A DNA stretch of 64,000 nucleotides from Echinarachnius parma (GCA_037951105.1 JBAMJV010000864.1:62001-126000), one strand, 5' to 3'. Counted from the stretch's first letter, positions 46,910 through 58,569 are shown. Translations and numbers: made by a program. Notes: generated from the letters alone by a model not told the origin.

Positions 46910-47840
46910 CCGTATTTGTCGGTGTATTAACCGCATGGTTTTCCCCGACGGAATTACCGGTGAAAAGGGGGATGCGGTTTGTACACGGAGATAGGGAAAA
47001 TTGCACGAAAATCCCCACTAGCACAACACAGCATGAAACACTATGCGTGGGACTGTAGTGAACGCTAGAAGACAAACAAAGACCAAACAAAACATGAATT
47101 AAATCGGAGATGAAAAAACTGTACCTTGATATGTTTATTCCTTCTTACAAGTTCAGATTTGGTTAAATCTACCCTTGAAAATAGTAAATTATAAGCTCTT
47201 TTTGGAGATGAAAAATTGCGATCGTACGTTTGCAAGTGGTGGGGAAAAAAAGCGTGCAGACGCGATTTGACTGAAATTAGCGATCAATCACGATAGGATG
47301 TATCGCTAATTTCAGTCAAATCGCGTCTGCACGCTTTTTTTCCCCACCACTTGCAAAGTAACGATCACAATTTTTCATCTCCAAAAAGAGCTTAGAATTT
47401 ACTATTTTCAAGGGTAGATTTAACCAAATCTGGACTTGTAAGAAGGAATAAACATATCAAGGTACAGTTTTTTCATCTCTCATTTGATTCATGTTTTGTT
47501 TTGTCTTCGTTCATCTTCTAGCGTTCACTACAGTCCCATGCATAGTGTTCCGTGTTTTGTTTTCTGGTAAGCTCAACACAACAGACAACAAATGTTACGG
47601 ATTGATCGGGGAAGGGGCTCATAATTTCCTTAATGTGCTTCAGAGACTTTAGTAAATTGAAGTATATTTCATAGACCAAAACTCTCTGGAAAAGAAGTTT
47701 GTTTTTTCTTACTCTCGGCACATTTTGACCATCCAAAAATCAAGAATTATACTATCAAATTAATTTTTTTTAATGGAAAACCCCCCAAAGTTAGGGATGC
47801 GGTTAATACACCGGAGCGGGTAATACACCGGCAAATACGG
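46910..47840. mobile_element. Long foldback element with CCGTA ends, 931 bp, TA target
   Basis: TA, then CCGTATTTGTCGGTGTATTA at the left and caccggcaaatacgg at the right, then TA. The arms pair over hundreds of bases: for example aattagcgatcaatcacg at 47276 starts the loop, and cgcgatttgactgaaatt (47259) faces aatttcagtcaaatcgcg. Text from ctagcgttcactacagtccc (right) is also found inverted at 47047-47066. No coding capacity. Confidence 0.9.
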
Positions 47841-49168
47841 TACACGTACATACATGTACTCTGTAACTTTCCCACCATTGTCATTTGGCTTTAACCCACA
47901 GGCTGCACAGTTCATGCACTTTTAGGTTATTCTACATGTACTTAGCTCAGACACATCATACATGCTCACTGTTTTAATTTCATGACTAGAATGCAATGTG
48001 ATACATACATTGTACAATTGAAACCCTGTATCACGACGACGTTACGCTACAATTAACATATAATTACGTTTCAACAAACAATGACTCATTATATACTGTT
48101 TCACTAAACAATGCTTCACTAATTCACTAAATGCATGTACCCTGTTCAGACGCTTGATTTTCATTGCAAACATGATAGCACATCCATATATAAATGTACA
48201 TGTATGTCATTTGATACAATGTTTTTCAGGCACGTGTGAACGGGGAAGAAAACTGCTGGGTCCTTGTTCCCCACTTCCCCATCTGGTTTTCAGCTCTAGA
48301 ATGAAATTTAATAAAACAGCCGTGAATTATTTAAAGATGTGTGCGGCGGCGCATGAACAGGCAGCATCGATTGGCAGTGAACATGACATCAATGTAGAGT
48401 GAATATCCTAATTAACAACCCTATGACCTTATACCAGTTTATAACGTTATATTATACTCTTACTCAATAATCATGCAATAATGCAGGCTTATTAACTTCA
48501 TCATGCTCTTATGACTCTTGGTATATAAGGCAGTGCTCCACCTTAACTTTTTTTTGTGGCCTTTTGGGCAACCAAGTCTTGAATTTTCAAATTTGTGATG
48601 GCCCAAATGGAATTTTGAGTGGCCAGAAAAAATTAAATTAAATAACAGGCCACTAAAATCGATCTTTTAAACAAATTTGTGTGGCCAGACTTCAAGTTTT
48701 GGTGGCCCTAGGCCACTGCTAATGTCGTGCCTTGAAACAAAACATGAGAACTGTCTTACATTACACTGCATGTACCTGACATTAAAAAAGAGTGAATATT
48801 TTCATACCAGTTTATAAGAACCTGACAATTTGTTTGTCCATTTTCTAGAAGAGGAAATTCTGTGCACTTCATCATGGATTACTGACTCGTGTAATAATGC
48901 CCACAAAACCCCAAAAGGAAAGAACACTTTTATTATATCAGAATTGATTACAAACTTGTGTAGAAAAGAGTATGGTAGATCTGAACATTTTATTCACCAA
49001 TTAATCATACAGGAATGATATTGAAAGGATATTTTTAAAAGAAGATATGAGACTGAATGTTGTAACCAAAACTGACATCTAACTACTTAGCATTGTCATT
49101 TAATTACTTCCTGGTGAAGTCCCCACAATCAATCTTTTCAATTGGTCTACTGTACTTTCACCCATTAA
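47841..49168. other. Gene-free stretch
   Basis: 48536-48735 holds repeat text (ggccttttgggcaaccaagt, gtggccctaggccactgcta) shared in style with 7040, 8395 and 50050. The open frame at 48154-48402 has no domain or splice support. Confidence 0.45.
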
Positions 49169-49681
49169 AGGGATAGTTGAGTTTTGGCAAAAAGAGTACA
49201 GTTTTGGTCAAACTGACTTTTAGTAACCAAAAACTGCACCATTACATTACAAACTAATATTTATAACTCCACCACGTTTGAAAGGAATAACAAAAAATAA
49301 CAAATGACTTTAAGTAAAAAGCCTGTTACCATTCAAAAAGAGCTGTTACAACTCACTAGGGCGCTCTCTAAAAACTCATTGGTTTCAACCATTTTAAATA
49401 AAATGTTGCGCATGTTATGTTTTGTTGAAATAGTGATTAAATAGAGAGATAATCAACAACTATTTCAAAAGCTCTTTTGTAAATTTTTTAAAAGAGCAAG
49501 CATTAAAACAAATGGTTATGTTTATGGATATTTTAGCCATTTCTGAACCGATTTTGATCAGATAAAGTTTATTCTGTCATTAAAATTGTATGCTCTTTCA
49601 AATTGGACACTCAGTTTTTTATTATCTCACAAAAAAAATGATTTTGTGTAGCGCCCTCTAAACCAAAACTCAACTATCCCT
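49169..49681. mobile_element. AGGG-end MITE family 2, copy b, 513 bp, TTAA target
   Basis: TTAA then AGGGATAGTTGAGTTTTGG and the exact inverse ccaaaactcaactatccct then TTAA. Shares about 170 bases, inverted, with 45305-45474. Confidence 0.92.
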
Positions 49682-50295
49682 TTAAATTCCAAGGAACATT
49701 TCTGGAAGTACCACAGGTCTGTTATCCTAGAAGTAGAATGCTGGTTTCTACATTCATTTGTTTAAAGTATGGCACAAACAAAATTACTGGTCCTCAAGTA
49801 TAATTTTCAAGGCATAAACTATCCGTATATAAATTCAAAATGTCACCCCTTTATTGGTCAAACGCTGCTATTATGAATAATGCTTGTCATGGTGGCCACC
49901 TGTCTATAGCAGCCAACCTGCTTATAATGGACAACATTTAAGTGAATCCCTATAGAGAAATACGATTAGAACCCGTCTACAGTGGCCATTTGTCTTGTTT
50001 CCCTTAGGTGGTCACTATACACAGGTTTGACTGAACATGCATCTCAATCAAGTAAATTTCAAGTTGCCCAATTGGGCCAGTACAATTTGACTTTCATCAA
50101 ATTTTACTAGTCCGGGATTAATTTTCACTGGCCCCAGGCAATCATGCAAGTGCGAGTGTCAAGCCCTGCTATCAAAAGTGAAATACAGATCACAATTCTG
50201 CATTGATTCCATTTTGACTGTATCATAATTAACAAATTAATAGGTCTTTTGGGAACATATTATGAAGTATTTTAGTATCCCACATCACAATGCAA
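49682..50295. other. Gene-free stretch
   Basis: 50040-50175 has ttgcccaattgggccagtac and gtgtcaagccctgc repeat text. 50210-50295 (taattaacaaattaataggt, cccacatcacaatgcaa) is related to 51570-51640. Confidence 0.4.
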
Positions 50296-50806
50296 CCCCG
50301 TGTTCACACACAAACATTTTCATCCCTTAATCATCTCTATAGAATCATCACTAGCGATACGATGTTTCGCTAGTGATGATTAAATCAAACCTGGTATATG
50401 TTCACACGCACAGAGCATATATCGAACACCAGCTGTTTTCCAGGTGGTGCCGAACCCCCCGAACATCGTATAAGTGCGCAGTTTGCTACTGCGCAGTGTG
50501 TTGTCATTTTTTTCTGTCTGCGCTGTCTCGCTGCAGCTGTGCGAGCGAACGTTCGCATTAAGCCACGCCCACTTAGTCATGATTAGCGAGTTACGGTTGT
50601 TCACACACGGAATAAGCGTGATTCTATAGTCAGCTCTCGTACGAAACGACGATAAAACCAGCGTATCGCTAGTCATCACTAGCGATACGACGTTTCGTTA
50701 GTAAGCGTTCAGACACAGGAATTTTTAATGAGAAGCTGATTCTATAGTCAGCTGCTGATTCTTTAGTCATGATTAAGGGCTGAAAATTTTGTGTGAGAAC
50801 ACGGGG
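50296..50806. mobile_element. MITE with about 38-bp inverted repeats
   Basis: ccccgtgttcacacacaaac ... cccttaatcat pairs with atgattaaggg ... ttgtgtgagaacacgggg. Internally gatacgatgtttcgctagtg and gatacgacgtttcgttagt form further palindromes. It interrupts the repeat containing catcacaatgcaa. Confidence 0.82.
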
Positions 50807-50936
50807 AATCACACATATTGAAGATAGCGAGATGGAAATCAATTTCTTCACACGACATGTACATCGCAAGTTGATGTAAATCACAAACAAAGGGGACAGT
50901 CTGTACTAAACTAGTGACATTTCCATGAAGTCTTAA

Positions 50937-51132
50937 AGGGATCTAGTAACTTTGTTGGCATGTGCAGAAAGTGCTAAATAGTTGGTAAAATGTGTAGTTT
51001 TGTGATTAGATACGTCCTCTGAATATTGTGTGAAAATTTCATGCTAAATGGCTGTTATATGGCCGAGTAATGAGCAAAAATGCAAATGATTTTCCCTAAC
51101 GCATTGCACTGACTTTGTACACAGTTATGACT
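50937..51132 (+). mobile_element. AGGGATCTAG-end repeat, copy b, cut by a LINE fragment
   Basis: TTAA then agggatctagtaactttgtt at the left; gcactgactttgtacac near the right. The other end is replaced by LINE sequence at about 51136. Confidence 0.65.
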
Positions 51133-51135
51133 ATC

Positions 51136-51339
51136 CAGAACTCCTACTTCCCACAAACTGTAACAGCATGGAATGCGCTCCCCAATAATATCTTGGCTTC
51201 TACATCACTAGGAGCCTTTGCGGGAGCAGTTGCCTCAATCAGCAATTAATGGGACACCTCACCGGTTCCCCTCGACTCTACGTCCTGACTGAAGTGATGG
51301 ACCCTGTCGAGTACCCGAGTAGAAGTAGAAGTAGAAGTG
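51136..51339 (+). mobile_element. 5'-truncated LINE: last 36 codons and 3' UTR
   Basis: 51139-51249 reads NSYFPQTVTAWNALPNNILA ... ASISN-stop, matching the SFFPRTxxxWNxLP tail that closes reverse-transcriptase proteins of CR1/L2/jockey-type LINEs. A short 3' UTR follows and ends in gtagaa repeats (51319-51338), a usual LINE microsatellite tail. Clade not determined. Confidence 0.85.
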
Positions 51340-52662
51340 GATAGTTAAATATCTGAATATTTTCAATTGTAAATATCTTTTTAACGAAAGGGAAATTTGA
51401 AAAAACCCAAACCTGTTCCATGCTTCTAATGATAATACGATACAAACATGGTACAAAGAGATAACCACTAGATTTAAAATTAAGTTTTATGGATTTGGGC
51501 AATGTTACAATCCCTTTTTAAAAGAGAAATGGCATGCCAATGAAGATCACTTTATGGCATTATTCCAGTTTGACTCTATCCTAATTAACACACTAATAGC
51601 TCTTTGGGGAATGACACTGTCTCACATCAAAATGTAACAGGCAGTGTGATAGAATTCAATTTTCACAAATTGATAAACCACAATCAACTGGGAGGTACAC
51701 TGTGTAGTTGTAGGCAACTATTGTTATTTCTGGCAAATTGGGGTCTAAAGAGAATTGTAATGCTAGTAATTAGCCAACTTTTCCTCATTCATTCCATTTT
51801 GCTTTTGGAAATACATAAATATATGTTCTATGCTCTCCCTTTCCCATATCACAATGCAACAGACACGTATGTATGGTGGCAGAAATCAATTGCTTTACAC
51901 TGCATCACGTGTTGACATAGTAAGCTAATAATACACGGAGGCCGACAATGATGACGGCCTATCGGTTGTCATGACAACACGCTGCAAGGGCGTGACAGTA
52001 ACGAGGCAGATATTGGATTATTGCAGTAGATTAGCTCGCTATTACTATATGAAGGCCGAGTTTACAATGAACCTGCACATCATCATTTCATTTTGTGTTG
52101 CAATTGATGAGGGACTGTAATTAATGAATTTTGCTGCTCATCCTTTTGCATGAGATAACTGATTTGTTTTCATATTGTGTTTCCTTGTGCATACTACTGA
52201 ACATAAAGGACATGCTTTGTATAGCTAAATTTCTATTTTTCTTTCAATCTGTTTTGTCCATGTTCATCCTGTATTAACTACAAAGTATCATGTCTTGAAT
52301 ACTCTTTATCTACATGTATTTTGTAAAAATTGCATACTTGAGCAAAAATGGTTGATCAAATGGCCAATTTGATGGACATGCAGTTATACAAAAACATGTT
52401 TGGCCTATAAAGGCCTCATTCTTTTTAATAGGAAAGTAATGTTGTGAATGTGTTTTTATATGTAACTGTACAAAAGTAAATTGGCAGATCTAACAGGATG
52501 TGATTATCATTCCTAAAGTGGATCAATCGGGACAATTCATTTGCCAATCCAAGGGATATTGTCCCTGGTCTGAGCTTGAGTCATAACACAAGGAAATACT
52601 TTGTTTTTACTTCTTATATCAGTGGGATTTGTTGACCATCCCATCAAGTATGTTGGCAGTGT
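51340..52662. other. Gene-free stretch
   Basis: No exon signature. The frame at 51604-51915 (103 codons) lies across repeat text related to 50210. Nothing else seen. Confidence 0.4.
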
Positions 52663-53345
52663 CTACAAAGGAAGCGATATAGGAACTGTCTGTGACTACC
52701 GTTACAGTACCTTATGTACAGTGGCACAGTGAGGCTGGGAGCTCCTGGGCTCGAGCCCCCCCCCCCCTACAAAGGAAGCGATATAGGAACTGTCTGTGAC
52801 TACCGTTACAGTACCTTATGTACAGTGGCACAGTGAGGCTGGGGGCTCCTGGGCTCGAGCCCCCCCCCCCCCCTACAAAGGAAGCGATATAGGAACTGTC
52901 TGTGACTACCGTTACAGTACCTTATGTACAGTGGCACAGTGAGGCTGGGGGCTCCTGGGCTCGAGCCCCCCCCCCCCCCCCCCCTACAAAGGAAGCGATA
53001 TAGGAACTGTCTGTGACTACCGTTACAGTACCTTATGTACAGTGGCACAGTGAGGCTGGGGGCTCCTGGGCTCGAGCCCCCCCCCCCCCCCCCCACCCCC
53101 CTACAAAGGAAGCGATATATAGGAACTGTAAGTGACTACCGTTACAGTACCTTATGTACAGTGGCACAGTGAGGCTGGGGGCTCCTGGGCTCGAGCCCCC
53201 CCCCCCCCCCCACCCCCCTACAAAGGAAGCGATATAGGAACTGTAAGTGACTACCGTTACAGTACCGTATGTACAGTGGCACAGTGAGGCTGGGGGCTCC
53301 TGGGATCGAGCCCCCCACACCCCCCCCCCCCCCCCCCCCTTGCCC
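52663..53345. repeat. Minisatellite, six copies, with lengthening poly-C
   Basis: Units start ctacaaaggaagcgatat at 52663, 52767, 52873, 52984, 53101 and 53218. Each ends ggctcctgggctcgag plus a C run. The C runs are 12, 14, 19, then 18+A+6, then 16+A+6. Gly/Pro-rich minus frames here are artefacts. Confidence 0.95.
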
Positions 53346-53718
53346 CTTAGGGTTTGCTTGCTTGTAAGCTGGTAGTTTTGATATTGGGCTTTAAATGGCT
53401 AATATCCAAAAGCTTTGACAGTAATTCTAACAATCACCACCACCATCACGTGCAACACCTCTTCACACATTTCATGTCTCAGTAATTTGGAATAAATAAT
53501 CTTACTTAGGTCGCCATTGGTAAGAAATATAATGATTCTTAAAACTTAAGCTCATATTGTTCAACAATAAAAGGTATTTGAACCAATAATCATTTTGAAT
53601 TGTTGACACATCTGTGTCCTTTATGTCTTGGAATTGTACTCTGCTTCATGTCTCATTAATTTGTATTAAACGATCTTACATTTGCTGTAAAAAATATATA
53701 TATATATATATATATTAC

Positions 53719-53801
53719 CTGAAATCTTGCAAATGTAGTTTCCTCGATAGGACTTGTTTCTCTTGAGAAATCAGCCTCGGTCGCTATATCGCTAATTGGT
53801 C
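53719..53801 (-). CDS. Orphan exon, gene unknown
   Basis: The minus strand has a strong acceptor (cttttttctccttatttgcag) and donor CAG|gtaata around 83 bases. Only one frame is open: PISDIATEADFSRETSPIEE then TTFARFQ (phase 1 in, phase 0 out). No family recognised. Either a coding exon of an unseen gene, or a non-coding 5' exon of the tetraspanin gene, whose exon 1 has its own 5' acceptor downstream on the same strand. Confidence 0.5.
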
Positions 53802-54949
53802 CTGCAAATAAGGAGAAAAAAGAGAATGACATTTAAAAATAATGAAATATCTTCAGTTCAAAAAAAGTACATCAATAATCTCTTTTCCCATTAAAAATGT
53901 CCACTTCTTTTAAAACATGTTTAATTGCTAAAATCTCTTAAACATGTTTGTGTGGGTGTATAAATTTTGTTAACAAAAATCATTTACTAGGATTACATGC
54001 ATTAAACCATAGCCATTATAATGATGTATGGAAACACTTTACAAATATGAGGTTCATATAGTGTGTGGGTGTTGATTATACTTGATATGTTAATGCATCT
54101 AATGGCTTGGTAATCGAAAATATCAAGGATAAAAAAATAGGTACCAATAAGAAAATATCTATGATTTTACATAAAAACATTATGATTCTTGCTCCTCCAA
54201 ACAACATGCTCTGTGCATATTTTGTACTTTCATTTTGCTCATGTATCTTTGCTAAAAGTAAGAAATCAGTTTTCAGTTTATAATTTCCACAGACTACATA
54301 CATGTACATGTAATTTGCAAGAAGTTAGAATTAAAAAATTCAAATTGTTATACATGTAGTTTGTCCATTCAACTTTATTGTTGGATTTATGATAATAAAT
54401 GTATCAATAACCTTAAAAAGGGGTGTTTTGATTTTGATAAACAAAATTCTAGTGACTAAACGTGTGATATTGAAAACTTATAGTATGACATGCTTGAACA
54501 TTTAATTTAAAGAAAACTTGTCTTTTCTCTTTAAAACCAATTTTGTTTTTCTTCAAACATTACTCAATTGAATATATTCAGTTTTTCATTACCTCAGTTT
54601 TTCATTACCTCACACACACAAAATCATCCTTTACACGCCTCTCAACATAATGTGTACTATGATACTATCCCTTTAAGGCAAAACTGTGGAAGTCAAAAAT
54701 CTACACTTGGCAATGTCCATGTAATAATTTCTGGTGAAACATGGTATGCAGAAAGTTGCTACTGATGAAAGCTATTTCTTTCCCTGTGGAGTAGTTACCC
54801 TTAGGTTTAACTGCCATCCCTTATGGGCTGACAGTAGTAAATCATGTTTATGGCCTGTGCTCACAGGTAGCCGAGTAGCCTTGAATCAAGTCTACCAACC
54901 TTGATATTCATACTACAATTTTATCCACCACTACCATCAGCAAGCATCA
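53802..54949. other. Gene-free stretch
   Basis: AT-rich. Near 54667 is a solo actatccctttaagg, an isolated AGGG-type transposon end. No coding signal. Confidence 0.4.
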
Positions 54950-55031
54950 TCATCTCCCTGTCTTATTTGTCATTGTCTTCATTGTCATCATCACCACCAT
55001 CGTCATCGTCTTTATCGTCATGATCATGATT

Positions 55032-55089
<58 letters not shown>

Positions 55090-55133
55090 GCATCATCAGC
55101 ATCATCATCATCATCATCATCATCATCATTTTT
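54950..55133. repeat. (ATC)n with (AGC)n microsatellite
   Basis: catcatc triplets interrupted by seven to eight agc triplets around 55069-55090. The Asp/Ala-rich minus frame is an artefact. Confidence 0.95.
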
Positions 55134-55202
55134 CTGCCAATCTAGTTCTTCAATCAAGATTTAAAATAAAACTAGATGGATCTTCGATTGCGCGCAATCA
55201 AA

Positions 55203-56391
55203 AATTATGCCTCCGCTATCACGCGATTTTAATATGCCCAAATTAACATGCACTGATTTAATTTTTCTTATATTTTGAGTCCTGTGACCTTGAACATATG
55301 ATCCCAATCTTTGATGGCTCCCTAAAAAACAGTCAGGTACCAAGTTTGATTGAAATCTGACATTTAGTTCTTGAGATTTTGGTATTACAAGCTTTTTTGC
55401 ATGTATAATGAGTCCCGTGACCTTGACCTCAACCTCATGACCCCAACATTTTATGGCTACGTTGACTCTTTATGATACAGGTACCAAGTTTGATTGAAAT
55501 CTGACATTCAGTTCTTGAAATTTTGCAATTACAAGCCATTTTCGCATACATATTGAGTCATGTGACCTTGACCTTTGACCTCATGACCCCCCAAATCTAA
55601 TCAGATCAGTGGCACCCCGATATGTACACTCATACCTAGTATGTAATTGATCCGTCAACCGGTTCTTGAGATATCGCAAGAACGAGGCATTTTTGCACAT
55701 ACATTGATTCCTGTGACCTTGACCTTTGTCCTCATGAACCCCAAAATCTAATCAGATCATTGCCACCCCAATATCTACACTAATACCAAGTTTGAATTTG
55801 ATCCGTCAACCAGTTCTTGAGATATCGCGAGAACGAGGCATTTTTGCATATATATTGAGTCCTGTGACCTTGACCTTTAACCTCATGAACCCCAAAATCT
55901 AATCAGATCATTGCCACCCCAATATCTACACTAATACCAAGTTTGAATTTGATCCGTCAACCAGTTCTTGAGATATCGCGAGAACGAGGCATTTTTGCAT
56001 ATATATCGAGTCCTGTGACCTTGACCTTTGACCTCATGACCCCTTAAATCTAATCAGATCATTGCCACCCCAATATCTACACTAATACCAAGTTTGAATT
56101 TGATCCGTCAACCAGTTCTTGAGATATCGCGAGAACGAGGCATTTTTGCATATATATCGAGTCCTGTGACCTTGACCTTTGACCTCATGACCCCTAAAAT
56201 CTAATCAGATCATTGTCACCCCAATATGTACACTCATACCAAGTTTGAAATTGATCCGTCAACTGGTTCTTGAGATATCGCGAGAACGAAAACGGGACGT
56301 ACGGACGGACGTACGGACGGACGGACGGACGGACGGACGGACAACCCGAAAACATAATGCCTCCGGCCACTTCGTTGGCGGAGGCATAATT
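55203..56391. mobile_element. pearl/Helentron-like element with seven core repeats
   Basis: Left end aattatgcctccgctatc; right end hairpin tgcctccggccacttcgttg then gcggaggcataatta. The core starts (c/t)gtgaccttga at about 55283, 55417, 55561, 55712, 55863, 56013 and 56164, so the last five units are 150-151 bases apart. A ggac microsatellite (56296-56341) lies between core and right end. Short terminal repeats, 150-160-bp core units, an ACGG-type microsatellite and a terminal hairpin are the known layout of bivalve pearl elements and of Helentron-associated elements. No Rep/helicase is encoded. Confidence 0.8.
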
Positions 56392-56637
56392 ATACAGATG
56401 TATGTTCTTGCATTCATCAGATAATTATGATTCCTCTAGTTTTGGTTCCATGTATACATTTGTTTGTCACTGTTGTCCATTCATGTTGAATATGTATGTG
56501 CTTGCTTTTTCTTTATTTTATATATCATATTATAAATGTATGCTCCTTATATGTAATTTTTTTCACAAAAAAATAACACAATAAAATCAATTGAGAATAT
56601 AAATATGGGGGATCGATCGCTTGCCCTTGCCTGCTTA

Positions 56638-56807
56638 GGGGCCATCTACAAAGTATGTATGCACATTATTGTCTGAAATTGACCCCCCCCCCCCCCCCCT
56701 GTATGCAATTTTTATGCATGTGGTTGAATGCAGCGTACGCATCAGCGTGAACCCCCTCTCCCCCCCCCCCCCCCCCTCTTGTGCGTACGTACTTTGTAGA
56801 TGGCCCC
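56638..56807. mobile_element. Harbinger-like MITE, 170 bp, TTA target
   Basis: TTA, ggggccatctacaaagtatg ... cgtactttgtagatggcccc, TTA. The inner text has gtatgcac and gtgcgtacg near the two ends and two poly-C runs (56682-56699, 56761-56776). G-rich ends with a 3-bp TTA duplication fit PIF/Harbinger. Confidence 0.8.
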
Positions 56808-57097
56808 TTACAAGCTGCAGACATTATGTACTATTAGTCTTGATAGAAGGCTAGATTCTGCAGCATCTTGAACACATCCAGAATACTAATTTCTTAGGGG
56901 AATACGCTACATGAATATGGATTATGTGGAATCTACATTTGTTCATAATCTTCATACAGTATAGGTTGGAGCCCCCATAATAAAATGCAACCAGTTGGAG
57001 CAACAGTCTACATACAGCAGATGCATGCTGGGACTGTGTCATGAGGGGAGTGGCCCAGCTATGTCAGGTCATGATGGTCCATGGTCATCAGACTTAA

Positions 57098-57928
57098 AGG
57101 GATTGTCACACTTATAAAATGGAAATTTGAATATCTTTTTTATTTATTGGTTGGTGCTCATGGGGTAAGGACATGGGAGAGGGCAGCTAAGACTAATACT
57201 TTACGTACTTTTCATGTTGCTGGCACTTTATTGAAAAATATAATCATTCAAAATAAATACACCTTATTTAGAATGAATAGTGTATGGTATCCAAACTAAC
57301 CATTCACATTGGCATGAGAAAATCATGATCGTTCCAACATATTACAATAAATCAAATGAAGTATCGCATCATATAATCATAAGTACTTTCCACTATCAAA
57401 AGTAAACATTTAAAGGGTACCACCACCCAAAAATAATAATCTTGTTATAGAAAGGTAACATCTTTAGTATTCCATTCCTTCAATAAGTTCACAAAAATAT
57501 GTTTTCAGAAAAAATATATAATTGGAAAACGCATCACCATTCTCAGCCATGCGGTCATGTGGTCTGAATGCGCAGACTATTATGCGAGCAGAGCCAGCGG
57601 CGCTCTGTGCAGAACGAACGAATCATCCGGGATTCTATTGACGTACGCGTGAATTGCATTGGCGCACTCGCAAATGCCTGGCCCGTGTGGAACCACGAGA
57701 TAGCCGTGGTTCCGTAAGTGGTGGAAATTAATTGCTTTGTTTATGAATTACACAACCCTTTGCAAAATGTTGGGTATCTATTTGATATCACAAAACGCTA
57801 CCAAAACATATAATAATGTGTTGTTCTTTGCCTGGTGGTCCCCTTTAACATTACACATGTATACAAAAAATTTAAAAAAACATACAAATAAAAATACATA
57901 ATTATCCAAACTAAATATGAATGTCCCT
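57098..57928. mobile_element. Possible outer AGGG-end element holding a nested copy
   Basis: TTAA then agggattgtcacacttata at the left, and tatgaatgtccct then TTAA at the right. The ends match only in part (AGGGA, then TTCA/GTCA-like text). The 57414-57844 element sits inside. Confidence 0.4.
57414..57844. mobile_element. AGGG-end MITE family 1, copy b, 431 bp, TTAA target
   Basis: TTAA then AGGGTACCACCACCCAAAA and gcctggtggtcccct then TTAA. Shares aagtggtggaaattaattgc, gtacgcgtgaatt, tattccattcctt and other blocks with 35779-36193 in inverse order. Confidence 0.9.
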
Positions 57929-58569
57929 TTAAACATTTTATTTGACCTCCACTTCATGATCCCTTCATTCCAACATAAACAAAATAAAACTAAGCAATAA
58001 ATAGAATAATACAATTACTATGACCACATGCTGTGTGCATACCAGCTTGTTTATAGCTGATCTGAGAGATAAACCTAATGAGCACACACAGCTTTATACA
58101 TCAATGCTGAGTATCAACGATTTGTATATAACGTGTAAACAAAATTATTTTTAAAAGGGTTTTAAAATTTTGTTAAAAAGCATAGGCAGGCTTCTCAAGT
58201 CAGAGAAATTTTACTGCCATAGGGATGCATCATTGTAATCATGTCAGATGACAAAAACAATACAATCATTAGGGTAAAATCTGTGAAAAAATAAAGAAAT
58301 ACATCAGGTGTGCCCCCCCTCCCAAAAAAAATTGTGTGTACTTCCCCCCCCCCTAGTTCTAATCAGTCCGACCATGCTACACCACTAACAAACAGCATCA
58401 AGTTATTTGTCTGTGCTCCAACACTTGTCAACACATATCAAGCGCCATCAACTCAAGTTTGTCATTGTTTGCACACATTATTTGTATGACACATTCACTT
58501 ATATACATGTACAGCTGACGCTGTGCAAACACATTTCATGGTGGTATTCCAAGACTTGCATCCCTGTTC
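57845..58569. other. Gene-free stretch
   Basis: AT-rich, with short poly-C (58313-58321, 58345-58354). No exon or repeat family recognised apart from the end of the possible outer element. Confidence 0.4.

Noticed and set aside
52806..53320. Gly/Ser/Pro repeat protein frames on the minus strand
   Set aside because: They follow the minisatellite unit and poly-C length exactly and are broken by unit-length changes.
54963..55157. Asp/Ala-rich minus frame
   Set aside because: ATC/AGC microsatellite artefact.
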